The notes below the pieces were generated by a model. It was not told the origin of the DNA and searched no databases. It saw nothing but the letters and a program-made list of their open reading frames with translations. From an uncultured Campylobacter sp. (GTDB taxonomy: Bacteria; Campylobacterota; Campylobacteria; Campylobacterales; Campylobacteraceae): DNA of 10,915 bases. The stretch lies in NCBI RefSeq assembly GCF_937997595.1, contig NZ_CALKTS010000242.1, positions 1 to 10,915 of the forward strand. The letters run 5' to 3'. Positions within the stretch are counted from its first letter, which is position 1. Every line of letters begins with the position of its first letter. Made by a program: the position numbers and the translations under genes. Positions 1 to 6,426 of this stretch are shown piece after piece.

Positions 1-247
1 AGGCGGTCTCGTGGCTCGAAGTGTTTTTATCGACCATCAAATTTAGATCTAGCTGCTGCGCAATCTGCGGGCTAAGCGCCACACACAGCACTCCGCGAGC
101 GTGCGTGATCGCAAAATTTACCTTCTGTGCGCTGCTAAAGGTGCTCGCAAACACCAAATCGCCCTCATTCTCGCGATCGACGTCATCGACCATAACGAGC
201 ATTTTGCCGTTTTTCAGATCCTCGATCGCTTGCTCTACGCTAACCAT
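1..247 (-). CDS. ribB: 3,4-dihydroxy-2-butanone 4-phosphate synthase (RibB or RibBA), N-terminal part, cut by window start
   Basis: The 82 visible residues are the N-terminus of the enzyme that converts ribulose 5-phosphate to 3,4-dihydroxy-2-butanone 4-phosphate plus formate, the four-carbon precursor of riboflavin, in the cytoplasm. The family signature is clear: the acidic metal/substrate loop DDVDRENEGD at residues 21-30, VNFAITHARGVLCVAL at about 43-58, and MVDKNTSSHETA at 71-82, which is the start of the conserved N-T-S-x-H-x-T-A stretch. The ATG at 247 is preceded by AAGGAGAG at good spacing. The gene lies 16 bp downstream of the WG-repeat gene and probably belongs to the same transcript. 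Because the 3' end is outside the window, I cannot tell whether a GTP cyclohydrolase II domain is fused (RibBA), as is common in this group. Confidence 0.93.
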   Translation of the reverse strand, partial: MVSVEQAIEDLKNGKMLVMVDDVDRENEGDLVFASTFSSAQKVNFAITHARGVLCVALSPQIAQQLDLNLMVDKNTSSHETA

Positions 248-263
248 TATCTCTCCTTTAAAT

Positions 264-794
264 TTACGATATTATCTTGCCGTTTCTATCAACGATAGTT
301 TCGCGACCGTCTAAATTGATCTTGACGTAGTCGTCGCTCAGAATTTTAATAACTTCTATCTCGTCGTAAAACATCGGCTTTAAAATTTCATTATCCTCAT
401 CATCTAGCAGCCCCCATTTGCCGTCTTTTTTGACTTTAACGTATCCTTCGCAATATTTGATTTCGTCATAATATCCGCACAAAGTATTGTCAAAATCCCA
501 AGCAAGCTCGTATACACAAGACACTACCTCTGTGCCCGTTTTATCGATAAAACCCCATTTGCCGTCCTTTTCAATCTTTGCTAAGCCTTCGCAAAAGCTC
601 CCGGCCCGATCATATATGCAAGGAATAACTTCTTTTCCCGTTTCATCGATATATCCCCAATAACCGTTCTTTTTAACGTCTGCCAAGCCTTCGCTAAAAT
701 ACGAAACGTCATCATAGATGCAAGAAGCTATCTCCTTTCCCGTTTTATCGATAAAACCCCATTTATCGTTCTTTTTAACCCATGCCGATACCAT
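264..794 (-). CDS. WG-repeat protein, function unknown
   Basis: A 176-residue protein made almost entirely of WG repeats (KxGKWGFIDKTGKEV...YD...F.EGLA.V). The Trp-Gly pairs fall at residues 12-13, 46-47, 80-81 and 127-128, so the first units have a 34-residue period; the last interval is 47, and a degenerate unit without WG follows (DYVKINLDGRETIVDRNGK). No signal peptide or membrane segment is visible, so a cytoplasmic location is likely. WG repeats are generally taken as a protein-interaction fold, and no activity can be assigned. The ATG at 794 has GGAAGA a few bases upstream. The gene sits between HIT and ribB with 15-16 bp gaps, so it is co-transcribed. It is visibly more A+T-rich than the HIT gene and carries near-identical internal DNA repeats, which suggests later insertion or recent repeat duplication. 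Confidence 0.85.
   Translation of the reverse strand: MVSAWVKKNDKWGFIDKTGKEIASCIYDDVSYFSEGLADVKKNGYWGYIDETGKEVIPCIYDRAGSFCEGLAKIEKDGKWGFIDKTGTEVVSCVYELAWDFDNTLCGYYDEIKYCEGYVKVKKDGKWGLLDDEDNEILKPMFYDEIEVIKILSDDYVKINLDGRETIVDRNGKIIS
535..764 (-). repeat. Exact 26-nt direct repeats inside the WG-repeat gene
   Basis: The stretch 535-560 is repeated without a mismatch at 739-764, and both encode the GFIDKTG part of a WG unit. A third, diverged copy lies at about 637-662. Identity at DNA level, synonymous sites included, points to recent duplication or gene conversion between repeat units. Confidence 0.85.
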
Positions 795-809
795 CTCGAT
801 CTTCCGAAT

Positions 810-1298
810 TTAAATTTTAATTTCTGCGTAAGCCGCTTTTAGCTTCTCAAAAAGCGGGGCGAACGAAACGCCGTTTACGCGGACGTTTGCGATCGTCGTG
901 ATGAAATTCGTATCGCGCTGCCATCGCGGCACGAGATGATAGTGCACGTGCTCGGCTATGCCCGCACCCGCGGCGGCGCCGAGGTTCATGCCGATATTTA
1001 CGCCGTTTGCGCCCAGCGTGCGCTTTAAAATCCCCACTCCGGCGCGCACGTAGCGGCTCATCTCCGCCCACGCATCGTCGCTAAGGCACTCGATATTATC
1101 CGCGTGCTCGTAGGGTATGACCATAAACGCGCCCGGGCTGTAAGGGTAGAGGTTCATCACCCCAAAGCAGTGCCGCGCGCGAAAAAGCACGCCGTTGCGA
1201 TCATCGAACGCCGCATCCGCCGCCGCGTCGCAAAAGGGACAGCCGCTTCTTTTTTCGGTAAAATATTCGCTTCGCCAAGGGGCGCAAAGATAATCCAT
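810..1298 (-). CDS. HIT (histidine triad) family nucleotide hydrolase/transferase
   Basis: A 162-residue HIT protein. The catalytic triad is EHVHYHLVPRW, with H117, H119 and H121; the middle-to-last His acts as nucleophile on nucleoside 5'-phosphoester or phosphoramidate substrates in this superfamily. NIGMNLG (101-107) is the usual phosphate-side strand, and CPFC at 20-23 is the CxxC that forms a metal site in many bacterial members. The length fits the roughly 160-residue Ap4A phosphorylase-like/HIT branch of epsilonproteobacteria; the real substrate (AMP derivative or Ap4A type) cannot be read from sequence. The start at 1298 is supported by GGAAAGGAAAAAGAG just upstream. It is the first gene of the HIT, WG, ribB cluster. 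In C. jejuni, as I recall, the HIT gene directly follows trpC; here about 900 bp separates them. Confidence 0.92.
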   Translation of the reverse strand: MDYLCAPWRSEYFTEKRSGCPFCDAAADAAFDDRNGVLFRARHCFGVMNLYPYSPGAFMVIPYEHADNIECLSDDAWAEMSRYVRAGVGILKRTLGANGVNIGMNLGAAAGAGIAEHVHYHLVPRWQRDTNFITTIANVRVNGVSFAPLFEKLKAAYAEIKI

Positions 1299-1314
1299 CT
1301 CTTTTTCCTTTCCG

Positions 1315-1338
1315 AAATTCCAAAATTCTATGGAATTT
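1315..1338. promoter_or_regulatory. Inverted repeat AAATTCCA-N8-TGGAATTT upstream of the HIT operon
   Basis: A perfect 8-bp inverted repeat (1315-1322 and 1331-1338) with an 8-nt spacer, 17 bp upstream of the HIT start codon. Read on the minus strand, a TAGAAT that could serve as a -10 box falls between the arms. The same two arms occur upstream of the oxidoreductase operon at 7414-7439, so an operator is possible. A by-chance palindrome in AT-rich DNA remains the alternative. Confidence 0.35.
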
Positions 1339-1355
1339 TAAAATTTGCGTTTCGC

Positions 1356-1405
1356 AAAATTTTATGAAATTTGGAATTTAAAACTTCTAAATTTCATAAA
1401 ATTTT
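1356..1405. repeat. Perfect 17-nt inverted repeat (hairpin) upstream of HIT
   Basis: The arm AAAATTTTATGAAATTT at 1356-1372 is mirrored exactly by its reverse complement at 1389-1405, around a 16-nt spacer. A second, imperfect palindrome (AAATTTGCG-TTT-CGCAAAATTT) at about 1341-1363 overlaps the left arm. The structure could form a long cruciform or RNA hairpin. It has no T-tract of terminator type directly after either arm. Confidence 0.75.
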
Positions 1406-2206
1406 AAATTTACGCGGTCTGCGCTTGCTCGCACGACGCGGAATTATGCACGCGACGGGACGGGACGCACTTTGCAATCCCAGACTGCGCGAGGCACTTG
1501 CTCTGCGCGATATACACTTTGCGGATCGAAGTCCGCGGCGGGCGATATTAAATCCGCGGGCAGTTTGCGTGCGCATTATAACAAAACTTTGACGCACTCG
1601 CAGGCACGGTACGCGATGCCAAACATGCGCCGCAATCACCGTCGCGACACGCGGTAAAATTTAACGCGGCGCAGTCATAGCATAGCTTCGGCTCAATCGC
1701 GTCGTATCGCAGGGTATCACAGCCCCGCTAGCCCCTACGCCGTTCGCTTTTACGATAGCTCGCTTTGCGCAGTTATCGTACGCGCAGCTCCTCTGGGCGG
1801 CTTAGGTCGCGAGCTGCGATTAAATTTACGGCGCCATTTAATCGCCGATACCGAAGCGCTAAGAATACAAGGCGCTACGATAGACGCGCAATTCTCGGCG
1901 CTTAATGTTACAAGCGCAACCCCGCCCGCGCGAAGCTTCGCAAACGTAAAGCTAAATTTAAACCTCACTCCGCAGCCGCTCATGCAGCGCACACGATAAT
2001 GAACTTGCTACGCCAAAGCACAGCGTGAACGCTTACGCAGCGTGCGATACTAAATCGCGTCGCAATCGCTAAATTTAAAGAACTGCTAAATTTTAAAGTC
2101 CGTCGAATTCTACAAATTTTAAAATTTACTGCCTTAAAATTTCGCTCCGTTCGCTAAATTTAACCGCTCGCTTCGGGTTTAAGCTTGCGCGATCAAGCAA
2201 ACGGGT

Positions 2207-3007
2207 TTAAATTTCGCCGCCCGCGCCGAGCTTTATCTCGCGCAGTGCCGCACCGACGTCATTTTGGCGCATAAAATGCTCGCCGATCAAAAACGCATCG
2301 ACGCCCGCCTCGTGCAGGCTTTTAAGCTGTTCGTGCGAGTGCAGACCGCTTTCGGCTACGATGATCTTGCCGTTTGGAATCAGCGGGATCAGCCGCTCGC
2401 TCAGGCTCGTATCGACCTCGAAAGTCTCTAAATTTCGATGGTTGATGCCGATAATATCGGCGCCTGCGAAGACCACTTTTTTCAGATCGTCCTTATCGTG
2501 GATCTCGCACAGCGCCCGAAGCCCCAGCCTACGGGCAAACTCGAGCAGTTCTCTTAGCTGTTTGCCTTCCAGAGCTTTGGCGATCAGCAGGATAAAATCC
2601 GCGCCGTAAACCAGCGCCTCGAGGATCTGATAGCGATCGACGATGAAATCCTTGCGCAAAATGGGCGTATGCGTGTAGCGGCGGATCTGCGGGATAAACT
2701 CCAAATCGCCTCTGAAGTAATGCGGCTCAGTAAGCACCGAAAAGGCGCTCGCACCTGCATTTTCGTACTCCACGGCAAGGCTTAGCGGCTCAAAATCCTC
2801 GCGGATGATCCCCTTGCTCGGGCTTGCCTTTTTGATCTCGGCGATGATGCGAAGCGGATCCTTCTCGTCGCTTCTAAGCGCGCTTATGACGTCGCGCGGC
2901 TCATAGGGATTAGCGCTTAGCGAGCGGCCGAGCAGATCCTCGGGCAGTCTTTCTTTACGAAGCGCGAGATCCTCGCGAGTGCGTTTTAAAATTTCATCCA
3001 AAATCAT
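2207..3007 (-). CDS. trpC: Indole-3-glycerol phosphate synthase
   Basis: A complete 266-residue monofunctional TrpC. It closes the ring of CdRP to indole-3-glycerol phosphate with loss of CO2 and water, the step before tryptophan synthase. The TIM-barrel signatures are all present: EIKKASPSKG with E57 and K59, ILRKDF with the catalytic K119, ALCEIHD with E168, GINHRNLETFEVD with N189 (the usual second Asn of INNRNL is His here; the catalytic first Asn is kept), and AESGL with S220. The length is normal and no TrpF domain is fused. The ATG lies 2 bp after the TAG of the TPR gene and lacks a strong Shine-Dalgarno site, so translation is probably coupled. It is the last gene of the five-gene operon, and no other trp gene is nearby. 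A weak hairpin (GCTTG/CAAGC, 2183-2198) follows, not a convincing terminator. Confidence 0.97.
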   Translation of the reverse strand: MILDEILKRTREDLALRKERLPEDLLGRSLSANPYEPRDVISALRSDEKDPLRIIAEIKKASPSKGIIREDFEPLSLAVEYENAGASAFSVLTEPHYFRGDLEFIPQIRRYTHTPILRKDFIVDRYQILEALVYGADFILLIAKALEGKQLRELLEFARRLGLRALCEIHDKDDLKKVVFAGADIIGINHRNLETFEVDTSLSERLIPLIPNGKIIVAESGLHSHEQLKSLHEAGVDAFLIGEHFMRQNDVGAALREIKLGAGGEI

Positions 3008-3009
3008 CG

Positions 3010-3430
3010 CTACTGCTTTGGTGTCTGGATTTTAGAGCCGGTGGGCTCTTTCGACGTAGAATTTTGCTCTGGCATAAAATCCTGCCTCGATACGGAATTT
3101 TGTCTTGACGAGGCAGAATTCTGCGCGGCGGAATTTATGAGCGTCGCAAAATTTTCAGAAGTCGCGGAATTTGGTGCCTGGTTTTGAACCATGGAATTTG
3201 CAGACCCAGCAGAATTTTGCGAAGCGGAGTCTTTTGGCGTTAAATCACGCGTTGCAGCGGAGCTCAGACGTGCGGAATCTAACGCAGAGCTTTCGGGCGC
3301 CGTAGATTTTATGGAATTAGGCGAAGGAGTTTTTATTGCCGGGCTTTGCGGCGCCTGATCTTTCGGCGCGGAGCCTTTTATCGTAGTGGGATTTTGCAAT
3401 ATAGAATTCTGCGGCGCTACGCCTGTGCCT
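3010..3430 (-). repeat. Low-complexity tail of the TPR gene built from GAATTT-type words
   Basis: On the plus strand this part shows about ten close variants of one word: GTAGAATTTTGC, ACGGAATTTTG, GCAGAATTCTGCG, GCGGAATTT (twice), ATGGAATTT, GCAGAATTTTGCG, GCGGAATCT, ATGGAATTA and ATAGAATTCTGCG. In the coding direction they give recurring QNS, NSA and PNS peptides. The spacing is irregular (11-64 nt; the widest gap further upstream is about 90), so it is not a simple tandem array. The tail corresponds to residues about 476-614. Confidence 0.75.
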
Positions 3431-4854
3431 GCGGCGCACGCATCGATCGCCTCTAAATGCTCTTTGCTTTCGGGGGAATTAAAAAATTCTGCGTCTTTGA
3501 TCTTAGCCATTTCATTTTTAGCCTTGTCGCACTCGCCAAGCTTGTAGTATCCCCAAGCAAGCGAGTCCAGATAATACGGCGAGTCGGGGTCTTTTTGCAG
3601 GGCGCGGCGGACGAGCTCGATGCCTTTGCGAACGTCCAAATCGTGATCTATTAGGATGTAGCCGTAGTAGTTTAGATGCACGGGGTCTTTAAGCTGCGGC
3701 GCGATATTTTCAAATTTCGCCACTACGCTAGACAGGGTTTTAGCGTCCACGTTTTTGCCCGCACTTTCATATTCGTAGATCGCCTCGATCGCCAAAAAGT
3801 CGTAATTTTTGGTCTTCATAAACTCATCGCGTGCCATTTTAATCGCGGTTTTATAGTCTTTCTTATGCGCGTAGGCATCGATTAGAAGCTCGCGCTTGTA
3901 GTCGTATTTCTTCAAAAGCTCGATTATTTTATCAAAGTCGTTTGAGTAGTAATAAATCGCTATCATATCGTCCAAGAATTTATTATCCCCTTTGGCTTCA
4001 TACAGCGCTTCATCGACCTTAGCGACATCCAAATAGCGTTTATTCGCGCGATACACATCAGCTAGCAGCTCGCACGCCATACCCTGGGCGCAGCCGTAGA
4101 TGCGCCTGTGCGTCTCGATGATGCGGATCGCTCCGTCCGAATCATTGAGTTTATTTAGCAGCACGTCGCATAATCTGATGAGATTTTCGTCAGTTTTGTC
4201 TAGCTCATAGGCTTTTTCAAAGTAGGTTTTGGCTAAAGTAAAATTCTCCATCGCATAATATGTCGCCGCCAAGATCGCGTAACTACGCGAAACTGGATCT
4301 ACGGTGACTAGCTTAAGAGCAGCAGTATTAGCGTTTAGATTATCTTTAATGCCTAAGTAGTAGCCGATCTTTACTCGCAGATACTCAGAGTCTGAGCTTA
4401 GGCTCTTTTCGCCGAGCTTTAAATAACGCGCCGTATTTTTGCGATCTTTGATCGCAAAAGCAGTCTTTAGCGCTTCTAGCAGATAAACGGACGAGCCCGT
4501 TTTATTGTATGCCTTTTCGTATAAAAACATCGAAGCTACGGGATCTTTATGCAGTAGCTCCAAAGCTGTAAGCAAATCGAAATTTAACTCGGCGTCCTCT
4601 TGCGCTCGCATCGCGTGATTTAGCTTTTCTTTGGTTATACTTTTGGCACTTACGCCGCGATTTATCAAGCTCTTTTTAATTGCATCTTTTGCACCGTTTT
4701 TTGTGCCAATGCCGGAATTCCGATCAGACGCCTTTTTATCCGTAACGGACTGCTTCGCTACTGCAGCATTCGCCCCCCTCTCCGCGCTTAGATACTGCGG
4801 CGCTAAAATCATCGCCGCGATTAAAATTCCGCTTAAAACCTTACCCCGATACAT
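3010..4854 (-). CDS. Secreted TPR-repeat protein with Ser/Asn/Gln-rich C-terminal tail
   Basis: 614 residues. The N-terminus is a signal peptide (MYRGK followed by a hydrophobic core to about residue 20, likely cleaved after YLSA at 24), with no lipobox Cys; the C. jejuni counterpart in this position (Cj0497, from memory) is called a lipoprotein. Residues about 95-470 are helical TPR-type repeats, best seen at 103-135, 188-222 (SYAILAATYYAMENFTLAKTYFEKAYELD), 259-310 and 393-450 (YYLDSLAWGYYKLGECDKAKNEM). Residues about 476-614 are a low-complexity tail rich in S, N, Q, A, P and K. The role is probably a periplasmic or envelope scaffold; no enzyme motif is seen. The start at 4854 has a strong GGAGGAAG site and overlaps the upstream Cys-cluster gene by 22 bp. 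A run of six C/G lies near the 5' end (about 4773), short for phase variation. Confidence 0.88.
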   Translation of the reverse strand: MYRGKVLSGILIAAMILAPQYLSAERGANAAVAKQSVTDKKASDRNSGIGTKNGAKDAIKKSLINRGVSAKSITKEKLNHAMRAQEDAELNFDLLTALELLHKDPVASMFLYEKAYNKTGSSVYLLEALKTAFAIKDRKNTARYLKLGEKSLSSDSEYLRVKIGYYLGIKDNLNANTAALKLVTVDPVSRSYAILAATYYAMENFTLAKTYFEKAYELDKTDENLIRLCDVLLNKLNDSDGAIRIIETHRRIYGCAQGMACELLADVYRANKRYLDVAKVDEALYEAKGDNKFLDDMIAIYYYSNDFDKIIELLKKYDYKRELLIDAYAHKKDYKTAIKMARDEFMKTKNYDFLAIEAIYEYESAGKNVDAKTLSSVVAKFENIAPQLKDPVHLNYYGYILIDHDLDVRKGIELVRRALQKDPDSPYYLDSLAWGYYKLGECDKAKNEMAKIKDAEFFNSPESKEHLEAIDACAAGTGVAPQNSILQNPTTIKGSAPKDQAPQSPAIKTPSPNSIKSTAPESSALDSARLSSAATRDLTPKDSASQNSAGSANSMVQNQAPNSATSENFATLINSAAQNSASSRQNSVSRQDFMPEQNSTSKEPTGSKIQTPKQ

Positions 4855-5192
4855 TCTTCCTCCAATTCTTTAGTATGCGTTTTAAAATATTCCCAAAACG
4901 GAAAGCTACGACACTGCTTCGGACGCAGCTCGTAAATCCTGCAGTTGCGTTGCGATTCGTCAAAAAATACGCACGCCAGACCACCTTCAAAGGGCTTTTC
5001 TTTTACGCTAAATCTAGCGCCTATTTTTTGTAAATAAATTTCTTTAAGCCTTGCAGGCGAAATTTTAAATTTTGCCGCTAGCGCCGCAATCTCGCTCTCA
5101 TCTATCCAGATATAACCACTCTCTCCCGTGCAGCATTTACCGCCGCAGCGCTCGCACGCGCTTGCATCAAAGCTAAAGCCGAACTCACTCAT
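4833..5192 (-). CDS. YkgJ-type cysteine-cluster protein (putative metal/Fe-S binding)
   Basis: A 119-residue protein with the pattern of the YkgJ/CxxCxxxCC family (annotated as zinc or iron-sulfur cluster binding): C13-x2-C16-x3-C20-C21, then C74, C84, C94 in the family motif RPKQCRSFPFW (90-100), and C114. These eight Cys are the likely metal ligands. The exact reaction is unknown for the family. No signal peptide or membrane segment is seen, so it is cytoplasmic. It starts 8 bp inside the methyltransferase gene (ATGAGTGA overlap) and ends 22 bp inside the TPR gene, a tight position that it also holds, from memory, in C. jejuni (Cj0496). Being locked next to a tRNA-modification gene hints at a role in RNA or protein modification; that is inference only. 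Confidence 0.88.
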   Translation of the reverse strand: MSEFGFSFDASACERCGGKCCTGESGYIWIDESEIAALAAKFKISPARLKEIYLQKIGARFSVKEKPFEGGLACVFFDESQRNCRIYELRPKQCRSFPFWEYFKTHTKELEEECIGVRF

Positions 5193-6426
5193 AATCCACG
5201 CTCGTTAAATCCGCGCTTTTATAGATCGCGTGGGCTTGTGCGGTGCGCTTTCCGTGCGCGCTAGCATAGATCGGAAGGGTGATCTCACAGGGCGAGCGCG
5301 AGTTTTTACGAGCTTGCAAAAGCGCGAGCTTAGCGGGCTTTGAAATGTCGGGATAGACAAAACCAAGCCTCGTCAAATTTAGCCTAAACTCACCCAAAAG
5401 CTCGCAAATTTTAGCTAGCTTGCCCGCCTCGTAGCAAAAAATAAGTATACCGCCAGGCTTAAGATGAGCATTCGCAGATCGCACGAAATCCCGTAGGCTA
5501 AGGCTTGCTGCGCTCTTACTAAGCGCCATATGAGGCTCTTTGCTAAGCGAAATGCGCTCTCGATAAAAGGGCGGATTTGAGACGATAAAATCGAAGCGTT
5601 TTTCGCTTTTAAACTCCGCGAAATCCGCGTGCAAAATCTCGGCAGGCAGATCGTTTTGCAAAGAATTTAGCCTTAAGATTTCTAAATTTCGCTCTTGAAT
5701 TTCTAGCAAGCTTAGATTGATGCTTTTAAAATCGCGTTTTAGCAAAAGCCCTAAAATTCCACATCCTGCGCCCACATCCAGCACGTCGCCGTATATCGCT
5801 CGCGGATTTAGCGCGCTTTTTAAACTACGCTCATCGCAAACTGCAAACCAGTCATCACGCAAGCACTCCGCAGCAAAATCCTCGCGCACCTTGGCGTCTT
5901 CAAATTTGCTCGCGAAATCTTTATCGTGCGTCTTTTGAGATTCTAAAGACTGCGCGATTTGCTCGTCACAAAATTTAAAATTTTCACCGCTTGCGATATC
6001 AGGCTTTAAAGTATGCTGGGCTTCGTCGTTTTGAAAATCGTAATTTTTGCAGCGCTCGCTTTGAAATTTCTCCTGAAATTCCGCTTGAAATTTCATTTTA
6101 AATTCCGCCTGGAATTCGGCACAGCCCTTACTTCCAAAATCGCGATCATTCCCCACGCTATGGTTAGCGGCATACGACTCTTCTTTGCTAAAAGCGCAAT
6201 CCTCGGCGCAAAATTCCGCTTCGCCGCCTGCGAAATCCGAAGCGCAAAACTGTGCATTAAAGCCTCCATCTGTCGCGTCTTTAAATTCCGCACCGCAGCC
6301 CAGCGCTAAAGAGCCATTTTGCGATCCTGCGTCAGCTTTACGCACGCCTGAGCTTCTTATAAAATTCCACAAAAAAATCGTATCGCTTGTGTAACGATAG
6401 CCCTTTTTTGGCTGATAAAGCCTCAT
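5185..6426 (-). CDS. SAM-dependent methyltransferase, TrmN6-like (tRNA1(Val) adenine-37 N6), with a large internal low-complexity insert
   Basis: 413 residues, against about 230-250 usual for this family. The N-terminus QPKKGYRYTSDTIFLWNFI (5-23) matches the family start. The Rossmann-fold SAM motif I VLDVGAGCGILGLLL is at 215-229, the acidic end of strand beta-2 is LLEIQERN (240-247), and the N6-adenine motif NPPF is at 284-287 within SNPPFYRER. KPGGILIF (323-330) is the later core strand. Between residues about 26 and 212 lies a low-complexity insert rich in F, C, E, D, A and K, absent from the family core. Because conserved sequence stands on both sides, a wrong start cannot explain it. 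The frame is open throughout, so the gene is not broken, but activity is unproven. The start overlaps the oxidoreductase stop as ATGA, and the end overlaps the next gene by 8 bp. The closest assignment is TrmN6; other N6-adenine or glutamine methyltransferases share NPPF/Y. Confidence 0.88.
   Translation of the reverse strand: MRLYQPKKGYRYTSDTIFLWNFIRSSGVRKADAGSQNGSLALGCGAEFKDATDGGFNAQFCASDFAGGEAEFCAEDCAFSKEESYAANHSVGNDRDFGSKGCAEFQAEFKMKFQAEFQEKFQSERCKNYDFQNDEAQHTLKPDIASGENFKFCDEQIAQSLESQKTHDKDFASKFEDAKVREDFAAECLRDDWFAVCDERSLKSALNPRAIYGDVLDVGAGCGILGLLLKRDFKSINLSLLEIQERNLEILRLNSLQNDLPAEILHADFAEFKSEKRFDFIVSNPPFYRERISLSKEPHMALSKSAASLSLRDFVRSANAHLKPGGILIFCYEAGKLAKICELLGEFRLNLTRLGFVYPDISKPAKLALLQARKNSRSPCEITLPIYASAHGKRTAQAHAIYKSADLTSVDYE
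5791..6351 (-). repeat. Low-complexity insert within the methyltransferase gene
   Basis: Codes for residues about 26-212: 19 Phe, 9 Cys and many Asp/Glu, with AEF repeated five times (46-48, 70-72, 103-105, 107-109, 115-117). At 6043-6114 it contains a short tandem array with an 8-residue/24-nt period: FQAEFKMK, FQAEFQEK, then the degenerate FQSERCKN. The DNA word behind it is GCGGAATTT, the same word seen in the TPR tail. The boundaries are judged by eye from where family-like sequence stops and resumes. Confidence 0.8.

Larger units (their letters stand above)
1299..2206. other. 908-bp intergenic region without a convincing gene
   Basis: No reading frame here has a good start, a Shine-Dalgarno site and a plausible protein together. 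The left part (1311-1410) is AT-rich and packed with inverted repeats, next to the HIT start. The middle (about 1411-2040) is GC-richer with many CGCG/GCGC words and 6-12 nt palindromes, for example GCGAAGCTTCGC near 1929. The right part (about 2060-2206) returns to AAATTTAAA-type words, including the palindrome AAATTTTAAAATTT at 2114-2127. The plus-strand frame from 1472 to 1999 is open apart from one TAA at 1655, but its product is Arg-rich and looks unnatural. It may be decayed coding DNA or a non-coding spacer; no tRNA-like fold was seen. Confidence 0.7.

Noticed and set aside
1521..1536. GCGGA-TCGAAG-TCCGC hairpin as part of a tRNA.
   Set aside because: No acceptor, anticodon or TPsiC arms could be fitted around it.
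1394..1639. Minus-strand 81-residue Arg-rich frame.
   Set aside because: Very high Arg and Ser content and no ribosome site; not protein-like.
1750..1992. Minus-strand 80-residue frame starting with GTG.
   Set aside because: No Shine-Dalgarno site, odd composition rich in Ser, Arg and Ala, and no known motif; likely chance opening in GC-rich DNA.
1472..1999. Plus-strand frame, open apart from a TAA at 1655, with a 342-nt open part (1658-1999).
   Set aside because: No start codon with a ribosome site in the second part, an Arg-rich product in the first, and no recognisable family; mentioned only as a possible relic.
2183..2198. GCTTG-N6-CAAGC hairpin after trpC as terminator.
   Set aside because: Only a 5-bp stem and no T-tract directly after; too weak to call.
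4773..4779. Six-base C run near the 5' end of the TPR gene as a phase-variation tract.
   Set aside because: Campylobacter phase-variable tracts are usually eight or more G/C; six is within chance.
6013..6309. Plus-strand 98-residue frame with KF/LKF repeats.
   Set aside because: Antisense shadow of the low-complexity methyltransferase insert.
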